DNA of 64,000 nucleotides, from positions 3,825,551 through 3,889,550 of the forward strand of contig NW_009799179.1 of assembly GCF_000213175.1 (NCBI RefSeq), read 5' to 3'. The notes beneath the pieces are model-generated. The model was not told the DNA's origin, made no database searches, and saw only the letters and a program-made list of their open reading frames with translations. A program made the position numbers and the translations under genes. This document shows, one piece after another, positions 44,708 to 57,079 of the stretch (the first letter of the stretch is position 1; each line of letters begins with the position of its first letter). The stretch comes from Neurospora tetrasperma FGSC 2508. Taxonomy: Eukaryota > Ascomycota > Sordariomycetes > Sordariales > Sordariaceae.

Positions 44708-47700
44708 ATGGCCCAAAAAACACAACATGTGATTCCCTCTGAGGAGCAGACAAACTCTGCGAGTCGCACCTTATCTGCTAAGGAGAAGGAGGGCGCGGCA
44801 ACCGCAAGTGCAAATGCAAACTCGACCAAGCAGTCAGCCAACCCTCCCGCAGCAACCTCCTCCGGTACCTCATCTACTTCTACATCTAACGTTCTCCCAC
44901 GGATGTTGGATCCCTCACCTCTTCCCCCAAATAATTCTGAACCTTCTACCGACGCCCCCATGGGCAAGTCAACACAGACAAGCGCACAAGCCGCCGCCGC
45001 CGCCGCCAAAGATGGCAGCACGGCGGCCAACCCCTATGGAACGCGTTCACGAAATCGCACAGGCAATTCTCGCATCAACTACGCGGAGGATCGGGACCTC
45101 GACATGGACATTTTCGAATTGTATCCGGATCGTCGAGAAGGAGGTGAGGCCAAGAAGGGATCCTCGAAGCAAGCCGCAGCATCAGCATCATCAGCAACAA
45201 CGCAAGCGGCAACACCATCATCATCATCATCGCCGACAAATGGTGCATCTCAGCCAGCGCCACGCACGGCGGTAAACGGTACATCAGCAGCAACCACCGT
45301 CACGTCCACCTCAACGTCGACCTCACGGAAGCCGCTTCCCACAATCGACGATTCTCGCAAAGGCCACTCTTCCAACGGCACCAAAGACCAGCAGGCTCGT
45401 CAACCTTCGACGTCACCGGCCGCAAACGGGGCTGCTACCACCACCACTACCAATGGCCCCACAAAGTCTAAAAAGCGAAAAGCAGATCCTGCAGCAATCG
45501 CTTCCAGCAGCCAGACGCCGACCAGTGCAGCAAACTCGTCGACATCGCACAACAAGCGGGTCAAGACCATTTCAAACGATAACAACGGCAACAGCAAGAC
45601 ACCGACAAATGGGCCCGTGAGCGATCTGGGCACGGCTGCTGGTTATGGCGAGACCAATCTCCTCACTTTTGAAAACACCAAGGCGATGCCCAAGGACGGC
45701 AAGATGGTGGCTGATGACGGCACTGTTCTTGAGGTGAACGGTAAGTTGTGAACTCTTCTACTTTTTGGGGGGGTTGCGCCTAATTCCCTATGGGGAAATG
45801 ATGGCTCCGGTTTTCGTCTCTTTTTTTGGTGTGTCGAGAGGCGCCGTTCTGACATGGATTGCAGATCACGTTTATCTGGTCTGTGAGCCGCCTGGGGAGC
45901 CTTACTACCTGGGCCGCATCATGGAGTTTTTGCACACCAAAAACGACCCGACAAAGCCGGTGGACGCGTTGCGCGTCAACTGGTACTACCGGCCCAAAGA
46001 CATTGGTCGGAGAGTGCAAGATACGCGGATGGTTTTCGCCACGATGCACTCGGACATTAGTCCTTTGACGGCCCTGCGCGGCAAATGTCAGATTCGGCAC
46101 AAGACGGAAATCCCAGACCTGGCGGCGTATAAGAGGTTGCGCGACTGTTTCTGGTTCGAGAAGCTGTACGACCGATATATCCAGAAGAACTACGAGGTGA
46201 TTCCGACCAAGCAGATCATCAATGTGCCCGAGCATGTCAAGAAGGTGCTGGACGAGAGATGGAAGTACATTTTGGTGGAGCAAGGCCGAGGCAAGGAACT
46301 AACCAGTGCGGTCAAGACTTGCAAGCGGTGCGTCGGCTACTGCGCCAGGTAAGTCGTGGACCGTCTGTGTTGCCTCAGATTTGGTTCGGTTTTCATCTTC
46401 CCTTTTGTTCTCACGCTTGATTCACCTCACTCACTTCATCACTTGCTTTTTCGATGCACCCCTTCCACCCGCGGTACCGGGACGGGAACACACTAACTGC
46501 AAACAATCCCCCCCCCCCCCTTCTTCGGGTGGTTTGGTGCTCAGTGCATTGGGTGGTCTGTGCATCATCCTGATGGACGGTATACTTTGATTTGGCGCGG
46601 CTTGGCTTCGCACTCGTGCCTCTGGGCTTGGCCAATAAGTGTGGGCCCGTCCCAGGAACAGGACGTTGCAGCATGTCGCGGTCCCCCATTTCAGTGCCTT
46701 GCCCCCACCCCCCTGGTCCCTTGCTCCCCCATCATTCGCATCACCCCCCCCTTGTCTTTGTCAATTACCACTCCCCCATCTCAACCAACCAGTAAGCGAT
46801 GGATGTGCTGACGCCCGCAATAGCAATGATTCGGTGGATTGTGCCGTGTGTCAAAACACGTACCATATGAACTGTGTAAGGCCGCCGCTGCTCAAGAAAC
46901 CGTCGCGTGGCTTTGCCTGGTCCTGCGCTGCATGCAGCCGTGCTCAAGAACGCAAGCTGGAGGCGCGCAACACCCCCAACGTCCTCGATCCCAATGGCAC
47001 CCATTTTGACGATGACGATGAGTTTCTCGAAGACGATGAGGAGGACCCGCCCGGCGTCCAGACTGGCATGAGCAGTCGCACTAGTCCGGCCACCGAGGAC
47101 TTGCACCAGGAGGCCACGGCAGAACAGATATACCAGTGCAGCCTATGGCCATATCGCTACCTAGGAATGCACTGCAAGGTCGAGGATGCCCTGGATTATG
47201 ATGACCGCATCTTCCCCCGTGCTAGCACCCGGTTAGGCCCGCGCCACCAGGCCGTTGTGGTGCCGTGGTATGGCCGCCCGGTGCAGTATGTGAAGCCTCT
47301 CGAGATCAAGAAGACCGGCAGAAAAGACGGGAAGCTCAACAAGGAGCAACAGGCTCTTCTGGAAGCAGAACGTAAAAAGCGAGAGACACGTCCTCAGTGG
47401 ATACAGGACGAGCCTGCTGGTTATGTCGAGAGAGGTGGTGATGATACCGTCACAGTACTCTACAAGCCCCCTGAACTCTGCGGCAAGCAGATGCCCAACG
47501 AAGCCATTGACGAGTTCATGGACAAGGCCAGAGGCATGGCGGTAGAGCTGGGTCTTCCTCCACGATCGACAAACTTGCAGGATGTTGCAAGGGACCTCCT
47601 CTTCAAGAATGATTTTGACCCTAAAAAGGCCCTGCAGCAGCTGTCGAAGGTCCCCAGAGCGGAGTTCAAGGAGCCCGAGCTTACTCCTGCCGAACTCAAA

Positions 47701-50700
47701 AAGTTCGAGGAGGGTGTCGGAAAATACGGCTCCGAGTTGCACCTCGTTATGAAACACGTCAAAACTCTAAAGCCGGCAACAGTAACCCGATTTTACTATA
47801 CTTGGAAGAAAACGGAGCGAGGTAAGCAGATCTGGGGCAATTTCGCTGCGAGAAAGGGAAAAAGGGACGCAAAGAAGGCCGAGGCTGCTGCCACCAAGCA
47901 GGCCGACGACGTTGCAGACGACCATGACGATTCAGCCTTTGATGCAGGCAAGGCCAAAGCTCGAAAGAAGGCGTTCATGTGCAAGTTTTGCGGCACCAAG
48001 GCGTCGCGGCAATGGCGTCGTGCCCCCACTATTTCACAACCCATCGCGGAGACTAGTGGTCGCAGTACCAAGCAGGACAAGAAGGGGGAGTTCATTCCTG
48101 CTCTCTGTCGTCGGTGCGCCGAGCTCTGGCGCCGATACGCTATCCAGTGGGAAGACGTGGACGAAGTTGCAAAGAAGGTTGCTCAGCTCGCAGGCCGCAA
48201 CTGGAAGCGCAAGGTCGACGAGGACCTTTACAAGGAGCTGCTCGCGGCTGATGAAATGATTGCCAACACCAAGATTCGCACCCCCGAACCTACGCCTGTC
48301 CCAACGCTTGTCCACGAGCCACCAGCGGCTGGTCAAGAGCCGCCGCGGAAGAAGCTCAAGGGATCCACTCGCGAAAAGGACAAGGACAAGGCCCAGGACA
48401 AGGAAAAGGAAAAGGAAAAGGTGGAAAAAGAAAAGGAGAAGGAAAAGGAAAAGGAGAAGGAGCTCGAACCCGCAGTGTCAGAGCCGGGCAGTGTGGCATC
48501 CACTCCCACCCCAGTCATAACAAAGAAGAAGGAAAAGGTCGTCGAGAAGCCGGTGACTATTGAGAAGCCCGCTCCGCCTCCACCGCCCCCGGTTCCCGAA
48601 ATCCCGAAACCGCGAACATTACCCTGCGCTATTTGTCGTCAGATGGAACCTATGGGCGATCAACATCTCTCATGTAAGGAGTGCCGGATGACAGTTCATC
48701 GTAACTGCTATGGTGTCCTTGAGCATCGGGCTCCCGGGAAATGGACGTGCGACATGTGCCTGAACGACAAGAGTCCGCAGGTATCATTGGTAAGTAACGA
48801 ATGTTTTCTGAAGGATTGTTGTCGTCTACTAACACTTTTGTAGAGCTACAAGTGCGTCCTTTGCCCGGTTGAAAAAACGGAGCATGATTTTGTAGGGCCA
48901 CCCAAGAATTCCCATAAAAAGAAGACCGAAAAGGAGCGTGAGCGTGAACGCCAAGAGCGAGAGAATGCCATCAAGGCTGCCGAATACTATCGGAAGAAGC
49001 AAGAGGAGTTGAACCGACCCGTCGACCCGCGCGAACCCCTGAAGCGGACTGCAGACAACAATTGGGTGCATGTTACTTGCGCGGTTTGGACCCCGGAAGT
49101 CAAGTTTGGCAATGCCAAAGCGCTTGCCCCTATTGAGGGCATCCCATTGATCAACCGAACCAAGTACTTGGAGATTTGCAGAGCTTGCAAACAGGACGGC
49201 GGAGCTTGTGTCAGCTGCTATCATTGCAAGTCGCCAGTCCACGTTGAGTGTGCCCACAAGGCCGGTTATGTCCTCGGTTTTGACATCACACCGGTAAAGG
49301 GTTCTCGCCGTGATCAGCATAACATCGTCACTCTCGGGAGTGAAAGTGGTACAATGTCGGCCACGATCTGGTGCAAGGAACATGCGCCTCAGAAGGGCGC
49401 ATTTCACCCAATGCACGAAAAGGTGGACGAAAGTGGCATGACCGCACTACAGCTCTATGTTCAAAACTACAAGCAGGCAGACCTGACTCTTACGGGTTGC
49501 GCCAGGAAGGCCATCCAAATCACTCCAACCACTCGGCCTACTTCATCTTCTGCGACATCAACGAGTCACCAAACGAGACGAATCTCGACGATTCACCTGC
49601 TTAACGGGGATCATGGAGAATCAGCCGCGGGCTGCCGACAACCAGGCAGCAAGATATGCTTGACTTGTGGGACTGATGTGAGTCCCAAGTGGTACCCCAT
49701 CGATGAAGCCCAGGAGCGTGGGCTCGTAAATGGATATTGCGGTAATTTGGGATCAGAAGCACAAAAGTTTATTGAGCAGAGGAGCGTTCAATGCCACAAG
49801 TGCAAGAAGGAGGGGCGTCAACCACATGTGCATCCTAAGAGGGAGCCAACACCCCCTCCTCCTCCCGCGCCACTCTTGGTTCCTGCCGTTGAGCCAGTCG
49901 TCCACCCAGTACAGGTATCTCAGGCGCCGCCGGTGGCACCACCACCAGCCCCAGTTACAACGGCCCCAACAGCTGTGATGGATATTCCAGGTAGTAGACA
50001 ACCTGGCCCAAGTCCTTACTGGTCACCCGGGGTCCAGGCAGCCCCCATCCAGCCTCCTTTAGCTCACCCGGCGCCTATTCGTCCCCCGGTCTCGCACCCT
50101 CCTGTTCCTGTATCAGGCCCTGTCGCCCCGCAGGTTGCTCCCCCGCCGACACTTCCCCCGAGCCTCGCGCCTCGGGGCCCATCTATGCCACAGTCCCTGT
50201 TTGGATCGGCACCTCCGAGACCTTACGACGACTGGCACCGTCAGCCATCAGGTCATCCACCACCGTTGCATCCAGCACGACAGTTGAACGGCACTGGTCC
50301 TTCACCACCACCGTTGAACAGCATGCCTTCATTGGCACCGCCCAACCATCTACGGCCGTCACCCTCGCTCTCGATTGCGAACCTAACACACGCTCAACCC
50401 CCGCCTCCTCCTCCCCAAAACGGGCATAATGGGCATAATGGGCATATAGCACATCCATCTCCCTATGCAAGGATGGATGGTTTGCCACTTTCGCCTCGCC
50501 GGGTGAGCGGCCAGCCCACCACTCCGAGCGGCGGCTCCTATCTATCAGGAGGCTCTCTCCATAGCCACGGAGGACCACCCGATCTGCGACCGCCTACGGA
50601 TTTACGAACAGACTTACGACCCCATAGCATGCTGAACCACGCGTTGCCTCCACACCACGTTACTGGGCTCCCACCTCAGCCTGCTGCCGCAGAGCAACAC

Positions 50701-50886
50701 CAACCCCTATCCTTTCTAAGGCATTGGAACAGCCATACTGCGCAGCAAAACCAGCCGCCTCCTCTGCATCACACCTCTTCTTACCAGCAGGTATCAGGTC
50801 TGCCACCGCCACCGAGGGATAACAAGCCAAAAGACATGAAGACTGGCGCGAGCTCTAGTCCGTCGCTTCGTAATCTACTCCACTAG
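44708..50886 (+). CDS. snt2: Snt2-type chromatin reader (BAH, PHD, SANT, extended PHD)
   Basis: Exons 44708..45740, 45865..46348, 46824..48789 and 48844..50886 give 1841 aa. In yeast, Snt2 works with Ecm5 and the Rpd3 deacetylase, reads histone H3 tails and shapes stress responses; Fusarium Snt2 affects growth and conidiation. Domains in order: a Ser/Thr/Ala-rich N-terminus to about residue 340; BAH (about 345-470; VYLVCEPPGEPYYLGRI, VNWYYRPKDIG); PHD1 (about 497-545; CKRCVGYC..CAVCQNTYHMNC..WSCAAC); SANT (about 790-845; LTPAELKKFEEGVGKYG, TVTRFYYTWK); a GATA-like finger (about 890-945; CKFCGTKASRQWRR..CRRC); a Lys/Glu repeat; PHD2 (about 1106-1150; CAICRQMEP..CDMC); an extended PHD (about 1165-1330; CVLCP..HVTCAVW..CYHCKSPVHVECAHKAGY); a second GATA-like finger (about 1432-1483; CLTCGTDVSPKWY..CHKC). 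The last 350 residues are Pro/His-rich. The 475-nt second intron is unusually long. Confidence 0.93.
46509..46520. repeat. C12 homopolymer inside snt2 intron 2
   Basis: Twelve consecutive C (G12 on the other strand) near the middle of the 475-nt intron; further C7-8 runs lie at about 46744-46751. Confidence 0.95.
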
Positions 50887-51641
50887 GACGTTCTTGGAGT
50901 TGGATGTGCAATTTTCCGTGACGTGTCATCGTATAAGATGAAGACCAGGGACGAAGGTGACAAACGACTTTATACGAATTCGTGGAGAGAAAGGAAGGGG
51001 TTCTTAATCGCTCGAATAAGGGAAGAAGATCGGCGGCCATAAGCCATCTCGATTGTTTGCAAGACATCAATCGAACCTCTCTTCAAGTCGCAATTGGAGG
51101 CTAAAAAGGAAAGGAGAAAGGAAGACAAAAAAGAAAAAAGATGTTGATATAAGGGTTTAGAAATGGCGTCAAAGATACCGATTTGTATTTGCTGCGAAGT
51201 TTCGGGAAAGCCATCCATTACGTACTTGTAAATGTATTATCTGCATAAGTTTGGTTCGAGTTTTTCCGAAGTGCAGGGAGGGACGTAGGGGGTGAAAGGA
51301 ACTCGGGCTGGACTGGACTGGACTGGACTGGACTGGACTGGACTACTTTTCCTTTGCTTGCACTTTGTTTACATAGCATGGTCGGATAGGAGACGAGAGG
51401 ATGCCCGATTACCGTACTTAGCTTGTTATTGCTGACTTTAGTGACATTGTCAACTCACTTTGGTGTGTGGCATGAGCTGAGGATGTTTAATTAAGCAGCT
51501 ACAGTAGAGTTAGAAGGAACAGATGCAGTGCAGTTGATCAGCCTTCTCAATCATATCTCAGCACCCCTTCTATCTGTTCAGACGCTCCGTAACAGAGCCC
51601 CTCCCCTTCTTTCTCTTACACTCAGCACCAGAATCATTCAT
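50887..51641. other. Convergent 3' region, snt2 / cytosine deaminase
   Basis: 3' flanks of two convergent genes. It holds the pentanucleotide tandem repeat at 51308-51344 and A-rich stretches near 51090-51145. No gene was seen. Confidence 0.5.
51308..51344. repeat. Tandem pentanucleotide (CTGGA)7
   Basis: Seven perfect copies of CTGGA plus CT, in the 3' flank between snt2 and the deaminase gene; likely a polymorphic microsatellite. Confidence 0.97.
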
Positions 51642-52456
51642 TCACAAAACATGGTCATCTCCCTGCTCCCTCTTCTCCTCCCCCACAACACCAATATCCT
51701 CCCACCAAACCCCCGGACTCTCCCTCACGAACCGTTCCATCAATGTCCTACACTCTTGATCATCCATAACCACCACCTCGACCCCTCTCTGGCGCAGATA
51801 GTCTTCCCCTGCTGCCTTGAACGTGCTATTCTCCCCTATCACTACCCTCGGGATCTTGTAAAGCAGAATTGCCCCTGTACACATGTCGCAGGGGGAAAGG
51901 GTGGTGTACATTGTTGAGTTTGCGTAGGTGGAAGCGGGGAGGCGGCCAGCGTTCAAAAGGGTTGCGGTTTCGCCCTGTGTTTAGTTTAGGTGGTTGGGGT
52001 TGGATTGATTTGTATATGGTTCACACCGGGGAGGGGATGATGAAGTATGAAATGACGCCAGGAACGTACGTACATGATGAATAGGTGAATCAAGCTGGAC
52101 GCGCTGGTTATGGCCGCGGCCGAGAACGGTGCCGGTGCTGGAGATGAGTGCTGCTCCGATCTGTTGTTTGGGGTATGGTTTGGTTTGGGATCGTTAGCAA
52201 GGTTAAAGGTATGTAAGTCCATGTGTCGGGGTACCTAAGGTTAGGCTTGATCGTGTCGAAACTCGGCAGGAGTTTTCTTCCTGCAATGGCTTGCTTCAGG
52301 TAAGAATCTCTTTCTGTGATTTATATATACTATTCTGAGGGAGATTGGTAGGTGGTTGAAGAGAATTATATCAAGAAGACATACAGGAATTCCTCCTTGT
52401 TCATATGATTTCTTAGCCTCCTCGAAGGCAATGGCTAGACCGGCAGCGTCATCCAT
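51642..52456 (-). CDS. fcy1: Cytosine deaminase, Fcy1 type
   Basis: Exons complement(51642..51974, 52074..52160, 52385..52456) give 163 aa (yeast Fcy1 is 158). The zinc enzyme converts cytosine to uracil in pyrimidine salvage and activates 5-fluorocytosine. Seen: MDDAAGLAIAFEEAKKSYE, GGIPIGAALISS across the first junction, GRGHNQRVQLDSPIHHGETATL with the zinc His and catalytic Glu (HGE), LYTTLSPC-type segment TTLSPCDMCTGAILLY with the two zinc Cys (PCDMC), RVVIGEN and YLRQRGVEVVVMDDQEC. The C-terminus WWEDIG is the end seen in yeast, followed here by about 14 extra charged residues. The introns are long for this genome (99 and 224 nt) with GTATGT and GTACGT donors. Start: the ATG at 52456; the upstream in-frame codon is TTG. 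Confidence 0.93.
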
Positions 52457-54420
52457 GATGGAGGAATTTAGGGAGGTCAAATAAGAGGTATGCTATGTAA
52501 GAGACTGAGAGAACTTTGAAAGTGCAGAAGGTAGCTATGGTCTGGAGGAGATAGCTTTCCAGAAGCAGCACCGTGATGTTGTCACTCGACTTCAACTCGC
52601 TTAGGTTCCCGTTTTCCACGTTTGATGAGCATCAGGCTGGTTGAATATGTGACCCAAGACACCTTATCTCCCTGATATCTCCGTGGTATTGGTGTATATC
52701 TAGCCTTTGCAGCAGATCCCCCACTTCCGAGATGTCACTCAGTGCGATAAGGTGCTGTTTGCGAGGGTGACCATTCGGTTGCGAATTCAAATAGCCATTG
52801 ATCCGGCGTACTGTAGGCACCCAAAAAAAGAAAAGAAAAAAAGAAAGAAAAAAAGAAGGGCATCTGAGCTGGGACACCTCGGTAAGGCAAAGATGCTGAG
52901 GTTATATAATCCATGGATCTGAATGATTTGATCCCAAGTATTCCCTCATGAACCACAGATAGACGCCCCAAGTCTTTCTGGTGATCGATAAGCAAAGCAG
53001 CAGCGCACGTCATTCTTGCTTGCTTCACCCGAAATTCTCTAGATGTAAGGTAAACCCTTATGAGAAGCTGCCCCGCGATGAGTTGTTGAAGGGGGTTGAA
53101 AAACCGAGGGGCAAAAGGCGACGTCAAGATGTTGGTGGGGTTGTTGGGAAGCGGAACGCCTGCAGGGTTTCGAGCGGACGCCAACTCGGATCCAGACGAG
53201 ACAACATCACCAACAACCCAATCAGAGGACATGCATGCTGCCTTGTAAAAAGAAGGTAAAATGCCTAGTGTAAAGATTTATGCGTTTTTACAGTTTTATA
53301 AAGTGTACATATGCACCATGTTTTGCATGATTGCGTGCGGTTAAAATAAAAGTTGAAAGTTGGGCATTGATCACTGTCACATTGGAGCGCACCAGCCACG
53401 ATCGACAGGGTCCTCCAAGGTCAACCGAATTTCCATCTGCATCTCCTGAGGCTAGATCCTCTCAATGAGTGATAAAGAGGTACTTTTGAATGAGTGTGGG
53501 GAACCTGGTCACCTCTCACCTCGCACGCCCTCTTTGCAACCCTGTAGAAGCGGGACAAAGTAGCTCATTATTGGCCCCCATATCTGTCAGCCACACTCTA
53601 GAGCTTTCGATTGATTTCCATGAGAGGGGCTGAAGAAGAACTCCCTGGGCCAGTCACCCACTTCAGCCTCCTTTGCCGTTCCGGGCGCCCCCCCAACGAA
53701 CAAGGCGCCCGTCGCATCCCTCACTCTGCGCCTATTCCAGAATTGCAGTGAAGATTCCGGTTCTGTTGCCCTGCCTTGGTTAATATTTGAACACTGCTGC
53801 CGGTACTTGGACAGTTTTCTCGAGAAAGTTGATCAGTCATTCCGTTATACCCCATCTTCCGTCTTCCGTGTTGCTACTACAACTACGCCTCATCAAGCCT
53901 CCTATCACTCCCAACTATCCTTCGGCGACTCAACCCGTACCTTATCAACTATTTCCATCTCGGACGCTTCCTGCTGCTGTTGTAGCTCAAGCTGTTCTGG
54001 TAGGTCCATCCCTGTTTCTGTCTGTTCCTGTTCTGCGCTTCTTTCTCGGTGCCCTGGACCACCCCCCAAAGACAAGCGAGGCCTGGAAGTCCCCAACTTC
54101 TGCCAAACCAACTCCGACTCGGGACCCCGTCGGCCTTTCCCAACCCTTTGCGCAAAAAGATCTTTCCCTTCCACCGTTGTCCACCACCGCTCTCCATTTG
54201 CACCAGCCATTCATTGTCTCCTCTCGACCCCATTTCCATTATTCTCGACGCGACCTCGCAGCCGCTGACCTTATCTGTCTTTCCATCAGACCACGATTTC
54301 TTAACGACCCTGACGCCTCCCCATATCCGTCATTGTCATCGGAACTGATTGTCCAGAGCATTCCGAATTGCCAGAACATTTTTTCCACACATATTCACAT
54401 AACCAGACCAGACAGTCAAG
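52457..54420. promoter_or_regulatory. Divergent intergenic region, fcy1 / ydj1-type gene
   Basis: About 2 kb between head-to-head genes. A gapped heat-shock element is at 53735-53757 and an AT-rich TTAATATTTGAA stretch lies just downstream (about 53779). 53820-54420 is strongly pyrimidine-rich on the + strand and looks like the Hsp40 5' leader. A poly-A/G stretch is at about 52825-52860. Open frames in the leader start with non-ATG codons and were not called. Confidence 0.45.
53735..53757. promoter_or_regulatory. Putative gapped heat-shock element
   Basis: TTCCAGAA at 53735-53742 and GAAGATTC at 53750-53757. The TTC/GAA units sit at 53735, 53740, 53750 and 53755, i.e. on one 5-bp grid with alternating orientation and one missing unit (53745). 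This is the spacing bound by trimeric Hsf1. It lies about 665 bp before the ATG of the Hsp40 gene, a typical heat-inducible target. Confidence 0.55.
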
Positions 54421-55848
54421 ATGGTCAAGGAAACAAAGCTCTACGAGACTCTTGGAGTAAGTTCTGCTGCTCATCGATACCCCTAGCCTGACAGAGGAGG
54501 GTCTAACGCCCAGAATTAGGTCAGCCCAGATGCCACTGAGGCGCAATTGAAGAAGGCATACAAGACCGGTGCCCTTAAGTACCACCCAGGTATGTCCCGC
54601 CTTCCTTGCAACACGCGCAGTCAAATGGCTTACTGACAGCAAAACACTACAGACAAAAACGCCAACAACCCGGCTGCCGAGCAGAAGTTCAAGGAGATTT
54701 CTCACGCATACGAAATTCTTTCCGACTCCCAAAAACGCGCCATCTACGATCAGTATGGCGAGGCTGGTCTTGAGGGTGGCGCCGGTGCCGGTGGCGGCAT
54801 GGCTGCCGAGGACCTGTTCGCTCAGTTCTTCGGCGGCGGTGGCTTCGGCGGCGGTCTCGGTGGTATGTTCGGCGGTATGAACCAGCAGCGTGCCCCCGCG
54901 AAGGCTAAGACTATTCATCACACCCACCACGTCTCGCTTGAGGATATCTACCGCGGCAAGATCTCCAAGCTGGCCCTTCAGCGGTCAATCCTCTGCCCCA
55001 AGTGCGAGGGTCGCGGCGGTAAGGAAGGTGCCGTCAAGCGGTGTGCTGGCTGCGACGGTCAGGGTACTAAGATCATGATGAGGCAGATGGGCCCCATGAT
55101 TCAGCGCTTCCAGACCGTCTGCCCTGACTGTAATGGCGAAGGCGAGGTAATCAAGGAGAAGGATCGTTGCAAGCAGTGCAATGGCAAGAAGACCGTTGTC
55201 GATCGCAAGGTCCTCCACGTTCACGTTGACCGTGGTGTCAAGAGCGGCACCAAGGTCGAGTTCCGTGGTGAGGGTGACCAAGCACCTGGCATTCTCCCCG
55301 GTGACGTTGTCTTCGTCATCGAGCAGAAGCCCCATCCCCGCTTCACCCGTCAGGATGATGATCTTCTTTACAAGTGCGAGATCGATCTCGTGACCGCCCT
55401 TGCCGGTGGAACCATTTACATCGAGCATCTTGATGAGCGCTGGTTGAGCGTTGACATCCAGCCCGGCGAGGCTATTGCGCCCAGTAAGTGTTTTTCTGGC
55501 CCGCTACATTTTGCATCAGCAAGCGCTAACAGTAAGATAGACTCCGTCAAGATGATTCGTGGCCAGGGTATGCCCTCCTACCGCCACCACGATTACGGCA
55601 ACATGTATATCCAGTTTTCCGTCAGGTTCCCCGAGAAGAACTGGACTCAGGATCCCGCTGCCTTCGAGGCTCTTCGCAAGTACCTCCCGGCCCCCGCTGT
55701 TGTCAACGTACCCCCTCAGGATGCTATGACCGAGCCAGCAGAATTGGAGGACGTCGAGGGCAACGGAGCCGGCCGTGGCTTCTCCAACAGCCCTATGGAG
55801 GAGGATGACGAGCCTCAGGCCGAACGCGTACAGTGCGCCTCGCAGTAA
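54421..55848 (+). CDS. ydj1: Type I Hsp40 co-chaperone, Ydj1/Mas5 class, farnesylation motif
   Basis: Exons 54421..54456, 54520..54589, 54653..55483 and 55541..55848 give 414 aa. It stimulates Hsp70 ATPase activity and delivers unfolded clients in the cytosol and at ER and mitochondrial surfaces. Seen: a J domain (about residues 5-70; [20 protein letters not shown], the HPD motif formed across the exon 2-3 junction, [13 protein letters not shown]); a Gly/Phe-rich linker ([16 protein letters not shown]); client-binding beta domain I; four CxxCxGxG zinc repeats ([32 protein letters not shown]). Domain II and the dimerisation region follow. The last four residues are CASQ, the same farnesylation CaaX box as yeast Ydj1. 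Introns are 57-63 nt with good signals. The upstream heat-shock element fits heat induction. Confidence 0.96.
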
Positions 55849-57079
55849 GCGAGTTAAATGGGCGGGGAAGCAGTATCAACCTTATCCATTATTCGACGAG
55901 AAATTGCGGCACAAGCGACGGTCCAACAAAACGTGCCATGCACGACATTGTTTGAGACTTGCTATGGAGGCTGAATGATTTGCAACGATTCTAAATCATT
56001 TCATGTCTCCTGTTCCCATGATCATCCTTAACGAAGCAAATATACCCGATTACTCGACCCATTATCGAGTATTGCACATTTGACGAGGCACGATATTCGA
56101 GGGGCCGACAAAAGGAAGAGTTGGAGAAAGGAACAAAAAGGGGGTATGATGCAAGGTGAAAACCGGTAATACCTGAAGTGTGATCAAATCGGCACGGGTG
56201 GAAGGGATACGATCACACTTATCAACACAGCACCCGGATTATCACTATTTCGGTGGAAGAAGAGGGTTCAATCTCGTTGTTTGATGTTCCCCCTATTTCA
56301 CCTGCGTTTAATGACATGGTGGACTTTTACTACTATCGATGTCAAAATATATCAACACCCGGTCTTATTGACAGGCGTTTTAGAGAGGATATCGGACTGA
56401 TAGAAAAGAAGGATGAAGGGCATGAATATGGCATTACCGTCTTATCCCGGCTATTTGCTTCATATGAAGGACACAGGAAGGTCATGTAGCATGAGACAGG
56501 AACAGGGAGGGACCACTCAGTACGTGCTCATGCTACGCGTACCACATGATTGCTGCTCACCTGGATCCAGGAAGAAGGGGGGAATGGGAACTGGATTTTT
56601 TTTTATTTTTTTTTCTGGGATTGTTAGCGAAATGATCATGAGGATATCTGAAAGCCATATTTCGTTTCATTTGCGAACTGCATGTTGTTATGTCGTGACC
56701 ATTAGATATAGGCTGCCGACGAGCTCCTAGCGTACCCATCCAGTGTACTCACAGTCTGTAAGACCGCGTGCCTGTAAATTCGCCATTCAAGGCAAATCGG
56801 ATGTGATTCTGAGCATCTGAGACCGGAGCAACACGTCAATTTTCCAAACCAAACATCAGCCTCCTGGGGGCCAGTTAGGGCACGTCTCGTTGGTCGTGAA
56901 GACTCAAGTAAATATTAACCTCATCTCCCCGATCGTGTTATACCAGTACCAGAAGCACACATCCTCGCCAATATCGCACAAAATTCAGAACGATATGGAA
57001 TTTGTCTTCTTGACCATCAAGAATCTCAACATACATGCCAAACCGGCAACGAGCTGAAATCCCCGACAGCCACTCACGC
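55849..57079. other. Convergent 3' region, Hsp40 / iminopeptidase
   Basis: Tail-to-tail 1.2-kb spacer. T-rich run at about 56598-56611. Short frames (for example 56253-56489) have no ATG context or motif. No gene was seen. Confidence 0.45.

Noticed and set aside
53787-54491. 234-codon + frame ahead of the Hsp40 gene
   Set aside because: It starts at TTG, runs through the pyrimidine-rich leader and reads out of frame into exon 1 and intron 1 of the Hsp40 gene. The composition (Pro/Ser/Leu) follows from the CT-rich DNA.
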